A stretch of 64,000 nt of DNA from Paenibacillus eucommiae. GTDB lineage: Bacteria; Bacillota; Bacilli; Paenibacillales; NBRC-103111. Positions within the stretch are counted from its first letter, which is position 1. Every line of letters begins with the position of its first letter. The stretch is from assembly GCF_017874215.1 (NCBI RefSeq), contig NZ_JAGGLB010000007.1, positions 124,001-188,000 of the forward strand, read 5' to 3'. Below are positions 1 to 8,602 of the stretch, in pieces. The translations under genes and the position numbers were made by a program. Below the pieces are notes generated by a model. The model ran no database searches. It worked only from the letters and a program-made list of their open reading frames with translations, and was not told the DNA's origin.

Positions 1-367
1 GCACCGCTACATCAGGAGGAGTCTTGCTCTGCACGCCCGCTTGCGTTTTGATTGCGGTATCTGCATAGCTGCCTGTGTAAACCGGCTTGATCGTAATATT
101 AGGATTCTGCTTCGTAAATTCCTCGGCCATCCCTTCCACCGTAGCGGTCAGCGGGCCTCCTACAGCAATTGGATAATAAAAAGTAAGCTCGATCTTTTCT
201 TCTTTACTGCCTTCTTTGTCTTCCTTATTGTCATCTTTGACTGCTGCAGTGGGGGATACGGTTGGCTGCTCTGTAGGGGCAGCAGTTTTAGCACAAGCTG
301 TTAAAAATAACATCAAGCATAAAGCAAGAACAATCAACTTACTTGAATCATTTGAGATGGGTCGCAT
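1..367 (-). CDS. UgpB-like ABC transporter substrate-binding lipoprotein (N-terminal part, runs off window)
   Basis: Only the first 122 codons are present; the gene continues beyond base 1. A Lys-poor but hydrophobic signal peptide ends in the lipobox LTAC, so Cys25 would be lipidated and the protein anchored outside the membrane. A charged linker rich in Asp, Glu and Lys (about residues 40-60) leads to the start of a family-1 solute-binding fold (FYYPIAVGGP, then PVYTGSYADT and PPDVAV). This order resembles UgpB, the glycerol-3-phosphate or glycerophosphodiester binding protein; other sugar-binding proteins of the family are possible. The ATG is preceded by GAAGGAG at 8 bases. The neighbours upstream (HAD phosphatase, glycerophosphodiesterase, GlpP) fit a role in glycerol-phosphate uptake, which is inference. 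Confidence 0.85.
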   Translation of the reverse strand, partial: MRPISNDSSKLIVLALCLMLFLTACAKTAAPTEQPTVSPTAAVKDDNKEDKEGSKEEKIELTFYYPIAVGGPLTATVEGMAEEFTKQNPNITIKPVYTGSYADTAIKTQAGVQSKTPPDVAV

Positions 368-438
368 CGTATTCGCTCCTTCAAAGTTATATTGTGTGGT
401 ATGTCTGAAACTTGCTCCATCCGTCCTTCTGTTTCACT

Positions 439-453
439 TTAGCAGATGAATGT
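439..453 (-). promoter_or_regulatory. Shared 15-base upstream motif, copy A (ACATTCATCTGYTAA)
   Basis: Read on the minus strand this is ACATTCATCTGCTAA, about 72 bases before the start of the UgpB-like gene. The same motif with one change lies upstream of glpP at 8336-8350. A TTCACA hexamer overlaps its beginning, which loosely recalls a PhoP box, but the second hexamer is poor. It may be an operator or an extended promoter shared by the glycerol-phosphate genes. Confidence 0.35.
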
Positions 454-502
454 GAAATCAAGACTATGGCTGTATCATGCGGACGTAAAATCTTTTGGAT
501 AG

Positions 503-672
503 ACGTCTTGCTGGGCGTCCTTTGAGATGTGTGCTCGTGACTTGGGTGCGTGGGGAGGGATCCTGCTGTGGGATTCACGGACGCTCCGCTCTCCACCCCA
601 CAGCAGGCTCCCTCTAGCAGCTACTGATCGCACAAACCACTTTTGACCTCAAACGGACAGCCAACAAGGCGA
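503..672. repeat. Dispersed hairpin repeat, copy 1 (about 170 bp)
   Basis: The stretch 368-718 has no gene and is mostly this element. Its ends are imperfect inverted repeats (GTCTTGCTGG-GCGTCCTTTGAG at the left; CTCAAACGGACAGCCAACAAG at the right). Inside, GAGGGATCCTGCTGTGGG pairs with CCCACAGCAGGCTCCCTC. Copy 3 at 62441 has the same layout with different stem bases that still pair, and copy 2 at 46605 has the left half only. The element lies about 140 bases upstream of the UgpB-like start. Confidence 0.7.
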
Positions 673-718
673 CTTCCTGAGTCTAAGGGATAGTGCACAC
701 AATGAAAATTCTAGAATC

Positions 719-1531
719 TTATTGGATCATCGACAGTAGTTCTTCCATGGACGTCCATACAAAATCCGGCTGAACCGGGGATTGTCCGATATCTTCCTCC
801 GAGGTTACTCCCGTCAGCACGAGTGCGGTGGAAAAACCATTAACAGAACCGAACAGGATGTCGGTTTCCAGCCTGTCGCCTACCATTAGGCAGCGGTCGC
901 TCGGAAGTCCTCCGGACTCCAGTGCTTTGGCTCCATAATATTTCGACGGCTTGCCTATGACGGCCAGCGGCTTCTTGCCGCTAGTCGCTTCGATCGCCTT
1001 CACCATGGCCCAGGTGTCGGGAATGAGATCGCCGTCAACCGGGCAATAGGGATCGGGGTTGGCGGCAATCATAGCCGCCCCATTACGTACAGCTTTCATA
1101 GCTTGATGAAGCTTGCTGTAATTGAAGTGCATATCCATCCCGACCAGCACATGCGTAGCTTCAAGTGGATCTTCGGTATGCTCGACTCCTTGCTCCTCCA
1201 ATTCGCTGAGCATAGCCGGCTCCCCAATGACGAACACACGGGTGTCCCGCACATTTGGCTTCCCTTCAAGCTTCCCTTCACGCAAATAAACAGCTGCGGC
1301 ATAAGCCGCTGTCACAATTTCCTCCAAGTGGGATTCCAGCCCCAACTTCTGCAAACGCGTCTGACATTCCTTCCGAGTCCGCGTTGTCGTATTGCTCAGA
1401 AACAAGATCTTCTTCCTCTGATTTCGCAATGCCGCCAGCGTCTCCGGAACTCCAGGAAGCAAAGAGTCCCCAAGCAGAATCGTTCCATCCAGATCAAAAA
1501 AATAGCCATCAAAATTGAGTACATCCGGCAA
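719..1531 (-). CDS. HAD-IIA family phosphatase (NagD/AraL/glycerol-phosphatase-like)
   Basis: This 270-residue cytoplasmic protein has all four HAD motifs: DLDGT (Asp13 nucleophile, Asp15 general acid), SNTT, a Lys in GKPSKYY and the acidic GDRLETDI that binds magnesium. A cap domain of the IIA type sits between motifs II and III, and the length is typical. The family hydrolyses small phosphate esters; NagD, AraL, mammalian PGP and mycobacterial Rv1692 are members, and the last two act on glycerol-3-phosphate. Placed just after a glycerophosphodiesterase gene, a role in clearing glycerol-3-phosphate is plausible but inferred. The start is TTG with AAGGAG 11 bases upstream; no in-frame ATG is nearby. 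Confidence 0.9.
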   Translation of the reverse strand: MPDVLNFDGYFFDLDGTILLGDSLLPGVPETLAALRNQRKKILFLSNTTTRTRKECQTRLQKLGLESHLEEIVTAAYAAAVYLREGKLEGKPNVRDTRVFVIGEPAMLSELEEQGVEHTEDPLEATHVLVGMDMHFNYSKLHQAMKAVRNGAAMIAANPDPYCPVDGDLIPDTWAMVKAIEATSGKKPLAVIGKPSKYYGAKALESGGLPSDRCLMVGDRLETDILFGSVNGFSTALVLTGVTSEEDIGQSPVQPDFVWTSMEELLSMIQ

Positions 1532-1536
1532 TATTC

Positions 1537-1662
1537 AAGCAGCTCCTTTCCAGCAGCCTCTAGTAGCTTCTAGTAGATTCTAGTTGCGCAGCTTCTAGCT
1601 GCCGTTGGAAGCTGCCAGCAGCTTATACAACTCACAGCAGCTTCCAGCAGCTTTTAGCAGCA
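1537..1662. repeat. Degenerate AGCAGCTTCTAG-type repeat tract
   Basis: The 135-base gap between the HAD gene and the glycerophosphodiesterase gene consists of degenerate copies of a 10-12 base unit around AGCAGCTTCTAGTAGC. Neighbouring copies pair to give weak hairpins such as AGCTTCTAGCTGCC with GGAAGCTGCCAGCAGC. No promoter stands out, so readthrough between the two genes is possible. Confidence 0.55.
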
Positions 1663-1666
1663 TGAT

Positions 1667-4600
1667 TTAATTAATAAAATTTGCTTTTCCGAGCAAACGT
1701 TTCAAGATGACGGCTGATTGGGCACGAGTAGCATGCCCCTTAGAATCAAGGGTGTCTGCTGTCATCCCGTTCAACAGACCCGCCTGAATGGCTGCGGCCA
1801 TTTCCGCTTTAGCCCAAACGATGCTGCCTGCATCCTTGAACATAACCAGCATTTCCGCTTGCTTTTCTGCTGAAATTTCCGCATCTATACCTACATAAGT
1901 GAGAGCACGGATGACCATAGCAGCGAGCTCTTCGCGTGTGATCTCCCGGCTAGGACGGAACGTTCCATCCTCATAGCCGCTTATGAGGCCAGCGGAAGCA
2001 GCAGTCGCTACATCTTCGGCGTACCAAGCATCTGAGTCTACATCATGAAAGCTTGTATGTGCAGTTTGTGCTGTCACAGGATCTAAACTTAATGCCCGTA
2101 CCAGCAGTGCTGCGAATTCGGCCCGGCTAATATTGCGGTCGCCGTCGAAACGGTTATCGCTCACGCCTTCCACTACAAGCTTGTTAGCCAATAGCTCCAC
2201 GTCCGACTTTGCCCAGTGATTAGCCATGTCCGCAAAACTCTTGTTGTTCTCTATCACTGTATAGATGCTGTTTCCATTCCGTTTCAGTGTAGCTGTCGTT
2301 TTACCGTCCTTAGTGAAAAACACGGTTGGAACAAATTTAATCCGGTTCGTTTCAGGGAAAAACTGTACGCCTGTTGCTTTGCTTGAGTCCACGGCCTTGT
2401 TCAGTGTAATATCGCGTGACACATAGGTGGAACCAAACGATACAACCACTGATTTGCCATCTGCACCTACTGCTTCCACTTCATATTTCACAGCGTCCGC
2501 GATTGATAAGGCACCTGCAGCTGTCACTGCACCCGCTGCTGCTGCAGCTTCACTGCCGCTCAGCTTTTGGAGTGTAACCCTGATGGTCAAGGCATCTACA
2601 CTTACGTTAAGCTGCTTGGCCAATGCTTCGAGATTCAGTACAGATAAAGGCAGTGTATACGTTGTGTTATCACCTGTGATCAGTAACTGGTGCCCTTTCT
2701 TCCGACTTGCCTCCACAAGTCCAGCCGCTGCAAGCTCCAGCTTCTCTCCGGTAAATTTCACTTTCACCTGTGAATTAGTGCCAAAAGCTTTTTTCAGCTC
2801 AGCAGCGTCTACTTTGCCTGCTGACGCTTCAATCACATCTGATGGAATGTCTTTGCCGCCATTTCCACCATTGTCATTGCCGCTTCCTGTGCCATTGTTA
2901 CCGCCATTGTTGCCTCCATTGTTACCACCATTGTTGCCTCCATCGCCGCCAGTGCCGCTATCTACAAGCGTCTTAACGCTAATGCTTGGACCGTCTGTGC
3001 TCCATTTTCCAGCTTCATTTCCTGCCTGAACAGTGAAACTATATTCCGTTCCAGCAGTCAGTCCACTCACATCAATTCTGCTTACGGTGCCGTCGACTGA
3101 ACGGATCTCCTTATCGCCCTGATAAACCTTGTAGGTGGTGACACCAACTTGATCGCTTGCGCCAACCCACGTTAAAGTTAATCCGGTTTTGGTTACATTC
3201 AAGGCTTCAAGCTTGCCATCGGTCCAAACCGGGCTTTTACCTTCTGGCTCTTCCGGCCCTTCACCCTTCACCTCGAAAGCTACAGGCTGTGTGTAGATGT
3301 CATACTTATTCAGTCCAGTTTCATCCATGGATGCCGTATATCTGAACAGAGCATGTGCTGTTCCTGATTTCTTGGCAATAATTTCACTTCCATTCATCTC
3401 CACCAGATCTTGTCCATCCAACCATACAATCTCAGGTGTTAGGGTCTTCTTATCGCCCTTAAAGCTCTCTACAACTGCTGAAACCAAAACCCTGTCATCC
3501 TTCTCCAGCACGTAGTGCTCTTTTCCCGGTTTAATTGAAGCCGCCCAATCAGATGCCCAGAAAGCATAGTCGGTAGTAATTCCGAAAGCCCCTAGCTTGA
3601 AGAGCCGGATGAAGTCAGCTTTATTATTAAATGTCCATGGGGATACAAGAATGCCCCGATGCTTCGCAGCCTCCATGAAGTTTTTGCCTAATCCTGAATA
3701 GTCCGTGTTGAACGTTGCATTCAGAGGCTGAAGCACTTTCAGCGTCTCGCGCAGCGATTTACCCACATTCGCTTCGTTCGCCAGGTAGCCCGTCAACAAT
3801 CCGGAAGGCATCTCCGGCATCAGCTCTGCGAGCCGCTTCAATTGATTGGAATCGAAGGACATCGCATTAATAACATCCTCCGCATTTTTTTCCTTGATAA
3901 TTCTCACGAAAGCATCAACCGCTGCGGGTGTGTTCGTCTTGATTTCCGCCATAACCATCTTCCCGCTCTCCCTGGCCAGATCAATCTGCTCGTCCAAGGT
4001 AGGCATAGGCTCAAACGGAAATCCGTTCGGGAAAGGCTTATTGGCATTCAAGGTTTTTAGATACTCAAGAGTATAGCTTTCTACATTTCCACTACCGTTC
4101 GTTGTCGTTGACAGCTCGGAGCTGTGTGTAATAACCAACTGTCCATCCAGCGTAAGGAACATATCATTTTCAATGAAATCCGCTCCAGCTTCGAGACCAA
4201 GCTTGTTGCTGATAAGCGTATTTTCAGGAGAAACGGAAGGCATTCCTCTATGAGCTATAATGTATGGCTTGCGGATCAGCGTCGTTTCGTGGTCATACAC
4301 CTTGTAGGCCTCGAACGCTTTCGCAGGCGAATCGGTAACGATGCCGTTCAAGCCCGCCGTAATCAATTGATGAAGAGATAAGCTTTTATCCGCTTGACTG
4401 GCCGCTTCTTGGGTCCATACCATAATCGCGCGCTGCTGCAGATAGGCCACATTTTCCATCGATGAAGCCTTTTGAGGCAAAATGGCAATTTTGGACAAGC
4501 TTAGCGTCGTTTTTCTGCGGACTTCTAACAGATCTTCTTTAGTCCCAATGTCCATCGCGCTAAAATCAACGATTCCACGGATCATCGGAAAAAGGGTACG

Positions 4601-7468
4601 GGCTCTTTTGACTAAATCCCCATTGTCTGAAACTACAAAAGCATCCTCAATTCCCTTGCTCTTCAGTGCATCCATCAGGTTGTTGACGGACTGTTCACTT
4701 TTCACATAAAAAGCAGGGATCATTCTGGCTCCAATTGTGTCCATTATCGAATTCAGATCGCCGATGATGGTCTGGCCGGACGGGTCCGTAACCTTCAAGT
4801 CACTGTTAACATGAACAATGACTGTAGCAGGAAGTATCGCTGCTGTTAACGCACTCAAATCAGTCACGCTATTGATTTCGGTCACCACAGATGGCGCAAT
4901 AGAAATTTTCGTTTCCGGCTCTGTCACCTGGACAAAGAGATCGGATGGCAGAGGGGAGAGCGGCTCTTGCTGCAAGGACACCCGGATGTTATCCACCCTC
5001 ATTTTGCTGCCGTCTGCCTGAAGGCCGATGCCGCCCTTCGTATATGCCGTTGCCATATCGTTATTCACGAGCAACTTATCATCAATCTGTTCTTCCACTC
5101 TGTTCCCGAATGTCCTCACCGTATAGTGGTACATTTTTGAGGGATCAATAGCTTCCGTAAAAGCTCCTCTTTCCATCACATTCCAACCGTTAGCTGGAGT
5201 TCTTTCCGCAAATTCAACCCCATTGGATGCCGTTGCATTTTTTCTTACCGCCATCTGATAATAGGGAAAATCATTGTTTTGGATTCTATACATGATAGAA
5301 TGCCAGCGTGCAGCGTCGTTCGCTGCCAAATGAGTCACGTCCGCTTCAATTTTGTAATCACCGAACATCGCCAAATATTCGGGAAGCATAACTCTGGAAG
5401 GATTGTTGGGCGAGGAAGTTGCATCGATCTCCAGGGCCCCGTCCTTCACCCCTGCCTTCCCTACTGCAGCACCTTGCTTGCGAGTCCAGCCATCCGGAAG
5501 CGAACCTTCCGCAACAGCATCAAAATTCTCTTCATAAAGTACATATTCCGCATCAGCAGCATCTTTAGCGGCTATTAGTATCGTGGCCGAAGCTTGATCC
5601 ATTTTCGCAGTCAACAGATGGGCGCCTTTTTGCTTCACTTTAATGGCCCCGTCTTCAATGACTACTGCGGGATTATTGGAGGACCAGGTTAACTTGTCGC
5701 CACCTAGTGTTCCCGTACTAAAATCACTGAATTCTGCCTTGAAAGTCAGCGTATTCAGGGCGATTTCAGTCCCGGTAACAGCCAGCTTATATCCCTCATC
5801 CGCCTTTAAGGAAATGGTTTGCACGCCGGTAGAAGAGGGGCTGACAATGATTTGCTGCGAGGCTTCGGTATTGAGATATACAGCTTTTACCGTTGCAGTT
5901 CCTGCTTTAACCGGAACAATTTTGTTGTTGATAATTTTAATAACATTCTCATCGGACGAATACAGCTTAATCTGCTTGTCAGTTAAAATATCCGAGATAC
6001 CATCGGACTGATAGACGCTGCCCGTTACACTTACTGGCGTCGTTAAAGCTTCCAAAGCCGCAGGCAGATTTACATCCAGCCGGTCTGCCGTAATTCTCGT
6101 CACCTTCAGGTTATCGAACGATACTTTGCTCTGATCAGCCTGAAAACCAACCTTCCCTTTTTCCAACAAAACATCAGGTCCTAAATCCTGATCCACGAGC
6201 AGCGTGTAATCGGCATCGCCCTTCGCCTTGATGTATTCCTTCACATTGCTGCCGGAAACTCTGACTTTCCATGTATAATACTCATTGAGCGTCAGCGGCA
6301 TCCATGTGCCTGTTACCGGTGTAGGTGTTGCCCATTGATTATCCTGCTTTCTCAGGGCTACCTCATACCTGCCATCCTGTCTGACGGCCATTTGATTATA
6401 TGGATTTTTCCCGTTCGAAGCGCCTCTGAACATAATGGCAGCCCATCTGCCTCCGTTCAAAACTTCCTCGAATCTCACATCTGACTCAATCACATAGTTG
6501 TCCCACTGGATGGGAGCTGTGATGCGGGCTTGCTTGCCAGAAGCGTTTCCGTCAAACGTCATTCTCCCATTTCCGTATGTATCCTGCACAACAGAAAACG
6601 GCGAGCTGCCAGCATTCACATCAGAAATCCAGCCGAAAGGAAGCTCTCCTTCCCCATATCCATCAAAGCTTTCCTCGAGCAGCACCGGATTCACATGGCC
6701 TGTTACCGGAGTACTGTCTACAAGGTTAATTTGACCAAAGCCGCTAGTATTATTCCAGAAAGATACCGTGTTATATGCGCTCCAATAGCTATTTCTAACC
6801 TTGGAAGCATCCGTATCATAGCGGTCAGTAGCTCCGATTTCCATACCAAGCTGTCTGGTTACCATAGGATCCAAATTCAGCATGTCCCAAGGAACAGCAA
6901 CTTCCAGAGACCAACCGCTATCCGTGGTTTGGATGGCTCTTAGAATTTTTTTCTCGTCCTTGCCACTATGATTGTTAAGCGCAGCTCCAAAATGGAATTC
7001 TGGAGTAGTCGTTCCAGGCTGATAAACAAAGCCCAACTGCATGTCATCCTTCGCATAAGGGGTAGACCGATGCAGGGTAGGATCCAAAAACACGTTAATG
7101 TTATCCTGCTCGAACCAATACCCCGAACCGTTATATGTCAGATTATCATCATCCAGCTTGATGCCAATGTAGAGATATTGATTATCCCAAAGCAAACCGA
7201 AGCTTGAATCCTTGAAGGTGCCGTCTCCTTGCCTCGTGTTCATCTGCTGATCAAGCTTCCATATCGATTCGTCCAGCTTTCCGTCAATTACGGGAGCTGC
7301 CTGCGTTTTGTTAACGTCGAGTGATTTTCTTTCTGCACCTGCATCTGCAGCTTTAGCCTCAGGGACAAACGAATTCAACTGAATCATGCCACTTAATAAA
7401 GTAAATATGAGGAAAACGGACAAAAACCTTGCATGTCTGATCACGCGTCTCCATTCCTTCCATTCCAC
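1667..7468 (-). CDS. Giant SLH-anchored glycerophosphodiester phosphodiesterase with CBM9-like, Ig-like and FnIII domains
   Basis: This 1933-residue exported protein starts with a Sec signal (RRVIRHARF, hydrophobic core, AKA). A CBM9-like domain follows (about 45-270), then two concanavalin-like or DUF1080-like modules beginning EESFDGYGEG and EENFDAVAEG, Ig-like segments, and a degenerate barrel ending NGIVTDSPAKAFEAY. The catalytic GDPD barrel begins near His1073 (IIAHRG, SPENT, ENDMF, ITHS, AEIK). A fibronectin III domain (about 1411-1500), a Gly/Asn linker and three SLH domains (from about 1741) complete it. GDPDs release sn-glycerol-3-phosphate from glycerophosphodiesters; here the SLH domains would hold the enzyme on the cell wall. 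I chose GTG at 7468 because GGAGGAAG lies 8 bases upstream; an ATG at 7507 would lie inside the leader and precede this site. A GlpP-type leader terminator precedes it. Confidence 0.92.
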   Translation of the reverse strand: MEWKEWRRVIRHARFLSVFLIFTLLSGMIQLNSFVPEAKAADAGAERKSLDVNKTQAAPVIDGKLDESIWKLDQQMNTRQGDGTFKDSSFGLLWDNQYLYIGIKLDDDNLTYNGSGYWFEQDNINVFLDPTLHRSTPYAKDDMQLGFVYQPGTTTPEFHFGAALNNHSGKDEKKILRAIQTTDSGWSLEVAVPWDMLNLDPMVTRQLGMEIGATDRYDTDASKVRNSYWSAYNTVSFWNNTSGFGQINLVDSTPVTGHVNPVLLEESFDGYGEGELPFGWISDVNAGSSPFSVVQDTYGNGRMTFDGNASGKQARITAPIQWDNYVIESDVRFEEVLNGGRWAAIMFRGASNGKNPYNQMAVRQDGRYEVALRKQDNQWATPTPVTGTWMPLTLNEYYTWKVRVSGSNVKEYIKAKGDADYTLLVDQDLGPDVLLEKGKVGFQADQSKVSFDNLKVTRITADRLDVNLPAALEALTTPVSVTGSVYQSDGISDILTDKQIKLYSSDENVIKIINNKIVPVKAGTATVKAVYLNTEASQQIIVSPSSTGVQTISLKADEGYKLAVTGTEIALNTLTFKAEFSDFSTGTLGGDKLTWSSNNPAVVIEDGAIKVKQKGAHLLTAKMDQASATILIAAKDAADAEYVLYEENFDAVAEGSLPDGWTRKQGAAVGKAGVKDGALEIDATSSPNNPSRVMLPEYLAMFGDYKIEADVTHLAANDAARWHSIMYRIQNNDFPYYQMAVRKNATASNGVEFAERTPANGWNVMERGAFTEAIDPSKMYHYTVRTFGNRVEEQIDDKLLVNNDMATAYTKGGIGLQADGSKMRVDNIRVSLQQEPLSPLPSDLFVQVTEPETKISIAPSVVTEINSVTDLSALTAAILPATVIVHVNSDLKVTDPSGQTIIGDLNSIMDTIGARMIPAFYVKSEQSVNNLMDALKSKGIEDAFVVSDNGDLVKRARTLFPMIRGIVDFSAMDIGTKEDLLEVRRKTTLSLSKIAILPQKASSMENVAYLQQRAIMVWTQEAASQADKSLSLHQLITAGLNGIVTDSPAKAFEAYKVYDHETTLIRKPYIIAHRGMPSVSPENTLISNKLGLEAGADFIENDMFLTLDGQLVITHSSELSTTTNGSGNVESYTLEYLKTLNANKPFPNGFPFEPMPTLDEQIDLARESGKMVMAEIKTNTPAAVDAFVRIIKEKNAEDVINAMSFDSNQLKRLAELMPEMPSGLLTGYLANEANVGKSLRETLKVLQPLNATFNTDYSGLGKNFMEAAKHRGILVSPWTFNNKADFIRLFKLGAFGITTDYAFWASDWAASIKPGKEHYVLEKDDRVLVSAVVESFKGDKKTLTPEIVWLDGQDLVEMNGSEIIAKKSGTAHALFRYTASMDETGLNKYDIYTQPVAFEVKGEGPEEPEGKSPVWTDGKLEALNVTKTGLTLTWVGASDQVGVTTYKVYQGDKEIRSVDGTVSRIDVSGLTAGTEYSFTVQAGNEAGKWSTDGPSISVKTLVDSGTGGDGGNNGGNNGGNNGGNNGTGSGNDNGGNGGKDIPSDVIEASAGKVDAAELKKAFGTNSQVKVKFTGEKLELAAAGLVEASRKKGHQLLITGDNTTYTLPLSVLNLEALAKQLNVSVDALTIRVTLQKLSGSEAAAAAGAVTAAGALSIADAVKYEVEAVGADGKSVVVSFGSTYVSRDITLNKAVDSSKATGVQFFPETNRIKFVPTVFFTKDGKTTATLKRNGNSIYTVIENNKSFADMANHWAKSDVELLANKLVVEGVSDNRFDGDRNISRAEFAALLVRALSLDPVTAQTAHTSFHDVDSDAWYAEDVATAASAGLISGYEDGTFRPSREITREELAAMVIRALTYVGIDAEISAEKQAEMLVMFKDAGSIVWAKAEMAAAIQAGLLNGMTADTLDSKGHATRAQSAVILKRLLGKANFIN

Positions 7469-7507
7469 AGATTTAACTTCCTCCGAAAAAGGTGCAAGAC
7501 AACACAA

Positions 7508-7582
7508 AAAACCCTTTATCCATCAAACGGAAGCGGCGCGCGCCAAAATAAATGCTCTTCCATTTGTTGCATAAAGGGTTTT
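7508..7582 (-). terminator. Leader terminator, candidate GlpP antitermination target
   Basis: A perfect 12-base inverted repeat (AAAACCCTTTAT and ATAAAGGGTTTT) is followed on the minus strand by a run of T. Its 51-base loop contains a second 10-bp stem (CAAATGGAAG with CTTCCGTTTG, one GU pair) and the palindrome GGCGCGCGCC. It lies between a promoter and the ribosome site of the glycerophosphodiesterase gene, and glpP is the next gene upstream. In Bacillus subtilis GlpP overcomes leader terminators of glpD, glpFK and glpTQ. The same role here is inference; it might simply end the glpP transcript. Confidence 0.65.
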
Positions 7583-7630
7583 CTCCTCGACTCTACCCTT
7601 ACTATTCGGTTGTCAGCTACAAGTCCTACT

Positions 7631-7659
7631 TTATCAGCCTTTTGTTATCGCAGCATCAA
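7631..7659 (-). promoter_or_regulatory. Sigma-A-like promoter for the glycerophosphodiesterase leader
   Basis: TTGATG and TGATAA are separated by 17 bases. The predicted start would give a leader of about 155 bases that contains the terminator hairpin. Confidence 0.45.
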
Positions 7660-7705
7660 ATACAGATGAAGAAATTGTAAACCAAAGCGTGTATCGCTGC
7701 CTGCC

Positions 7706-8287
7706 TTAGGGGGTCCAAAGGTGCCTGCTGCCCATCGAAACCGCACTTGCGCCTGCCTGCAGAGCCGTTTCAATTTCCGTATGATCCTGAATTAATCCAC
7801 CTGCAATAATCGGCAGGGACAGCGTATCGCTCAGCTTCGTAATGACCCTTGGAATAAGTCCAGGCATAATCTCTACGGCATCCGGACTACTCTGCTCTAT
7901 ATTCTGAATGCCATGATCCAAAGCTGAAGTATCGATGAGAAAAATTCGCTGAATAGCGATCAGTCCGCTCTTCTTGGCCTGCTTCACAAAATGGCTTTTC
8001 GTCGAGATAATGCCCGTTGGCTTTACCCGCTCAGCAATAAATTTGATGACAATGGGATCGCCACCCAGCCCGTTAATAAAATCCACATGCAGAAAAACCT
8101 TCTTCCCGGCACGCAGCACTTGGCTGACATATTCCTCCACAGTGAACAAATCGCCAATCAGCAAAAAGACTACTGGCCATTCGCTGCTGCAGGCAGCTTG
8201 CAAATCCCCAGCCTTGCGCACTGCCGGTATGATGCGCTTAGGTCCCCAATAATCGTGTAAATTAGGCTTCATCCCCAGTCCTTTCAT
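7706..8287 (-). CDS. glpP: Glycerol-3-phosphate-responsive antiterminator GlpP
   Basis: The 193-residue protein matches the GlpP family along its whole length: a TIM-like fold with the segments KKVFLHVDFINGLGGD, GIISTKSHFVKQAKK, LIAIQRIFLID, DAVEIMPG and PIIAGGLI. In Bacillus subtilis GlpP binds glycerol-3-phosphate and leader RNA and prevents termination before genes of glycerol-phosphate use. The gene sits directly upstream of the leader and structural gene of a glycerophosphodiesterase, an ideal target. I placed the start at ATG 8287 because AAGGG lies 6 bases upstream; the earlier ATGs at 8308/8305 and the later one at 8272 are alternatives. It appears to have its own promoter region, separated by the terminator at 8552 from the previous gene. 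Confidence 0.92.
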   Translation of the reverse strand: MKGLGMKPNLHDYWGPKRIIPAVRKAGDLQAACSSEWPVVFLLIGDLFTVEEYVSQVLRAGKKVFLHVDFINGLGGDPIVIKFIAERVKPTGIISTKSHFVKQAKKSGLIAIQRIFLIDTSALDHGIQNIEQSSPDAVEIMPGLIPRVITKLSDTLSLPIIAGGLIQDHTEIETALQAGASAVSMGSRHLWTP

Positions 8288-8335
8288 TTCCATCCCTTCT
8301 CTCATCATTGTCTGACTTATGGTTCTCCATCCAAC

Positions 8336-8350
8336 TTAACAGATGAATGT
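8336..8350 (-). promoter_or_regulatory. Shared 15-base upstream motif, copy B
   Basis: Minus-strand ACATTCATCTGTTAA differs at one base from the motif at 439-453. It lies about 49 bases before the chosen glpP start, and a TTAACA hexamer is found just upstream (TTAACA, then CAAACA 11 bases later). The rest of 8351-8551 is AT-rich and shows nothing I can name. Confidence 0.35.
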
Positions 8351-8551
8351 TTGGGGAATGTTAACAGAAAAATATATGTAAATATATGGAATACATTTTT
8401 TTATTTCTTATTTGTTTCTTTGAATAGAAGACTATTTATGTATGAAATAATTAACCTCATCAATTGTAATCAAAATGAAATCTAATCTTCAGCTTAGATT
8501 AAGGTACAAAGCCCATAATAAAACTCGACCCCCTTTTAATATATAAATATT

Positions 8552-8578
8552 AGACCCACAGCCCGTAGCTGTGGGTCT
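8552..8578 (-). terminator. Rho-independent-like terminator after the TIM-barrel gene
   Basis: A perfect 11-bp stem (AGACCCACAGC/GCTGTGGGTCT) with a 5-base loop is followed on the minus strand by AATATTTATATATT. The plus-strand side is also T-rich, so it could work in both directions. Confidence 0.75.
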
Positions 8579-8602
8579 CTTTCTGTCCTTTTACTCTAGT
8601 TC

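Noticed and set aside
2880..2945. Short regular repeats that could suggest a CRISPR array
   Set aside because: They are in-frame codons for a Gly/Asn linker, without spacers of constant length or cas genes.
2427..3029. Plus-strand frame of 200 codons rich in Ser, Pro and Leu
   Set aside because: It is the complement of the Gly/Asn linker and pre-SLH part of the large surface protein.
7469..7507. Upstream ATG for the giant surface protein
   Set aside because: It lies at the foot of the leader terminator; the extra residues (MCCLAPFSEEV) do not fit a signal peptide, and a good ribosome site precedes the GTG at 7468.
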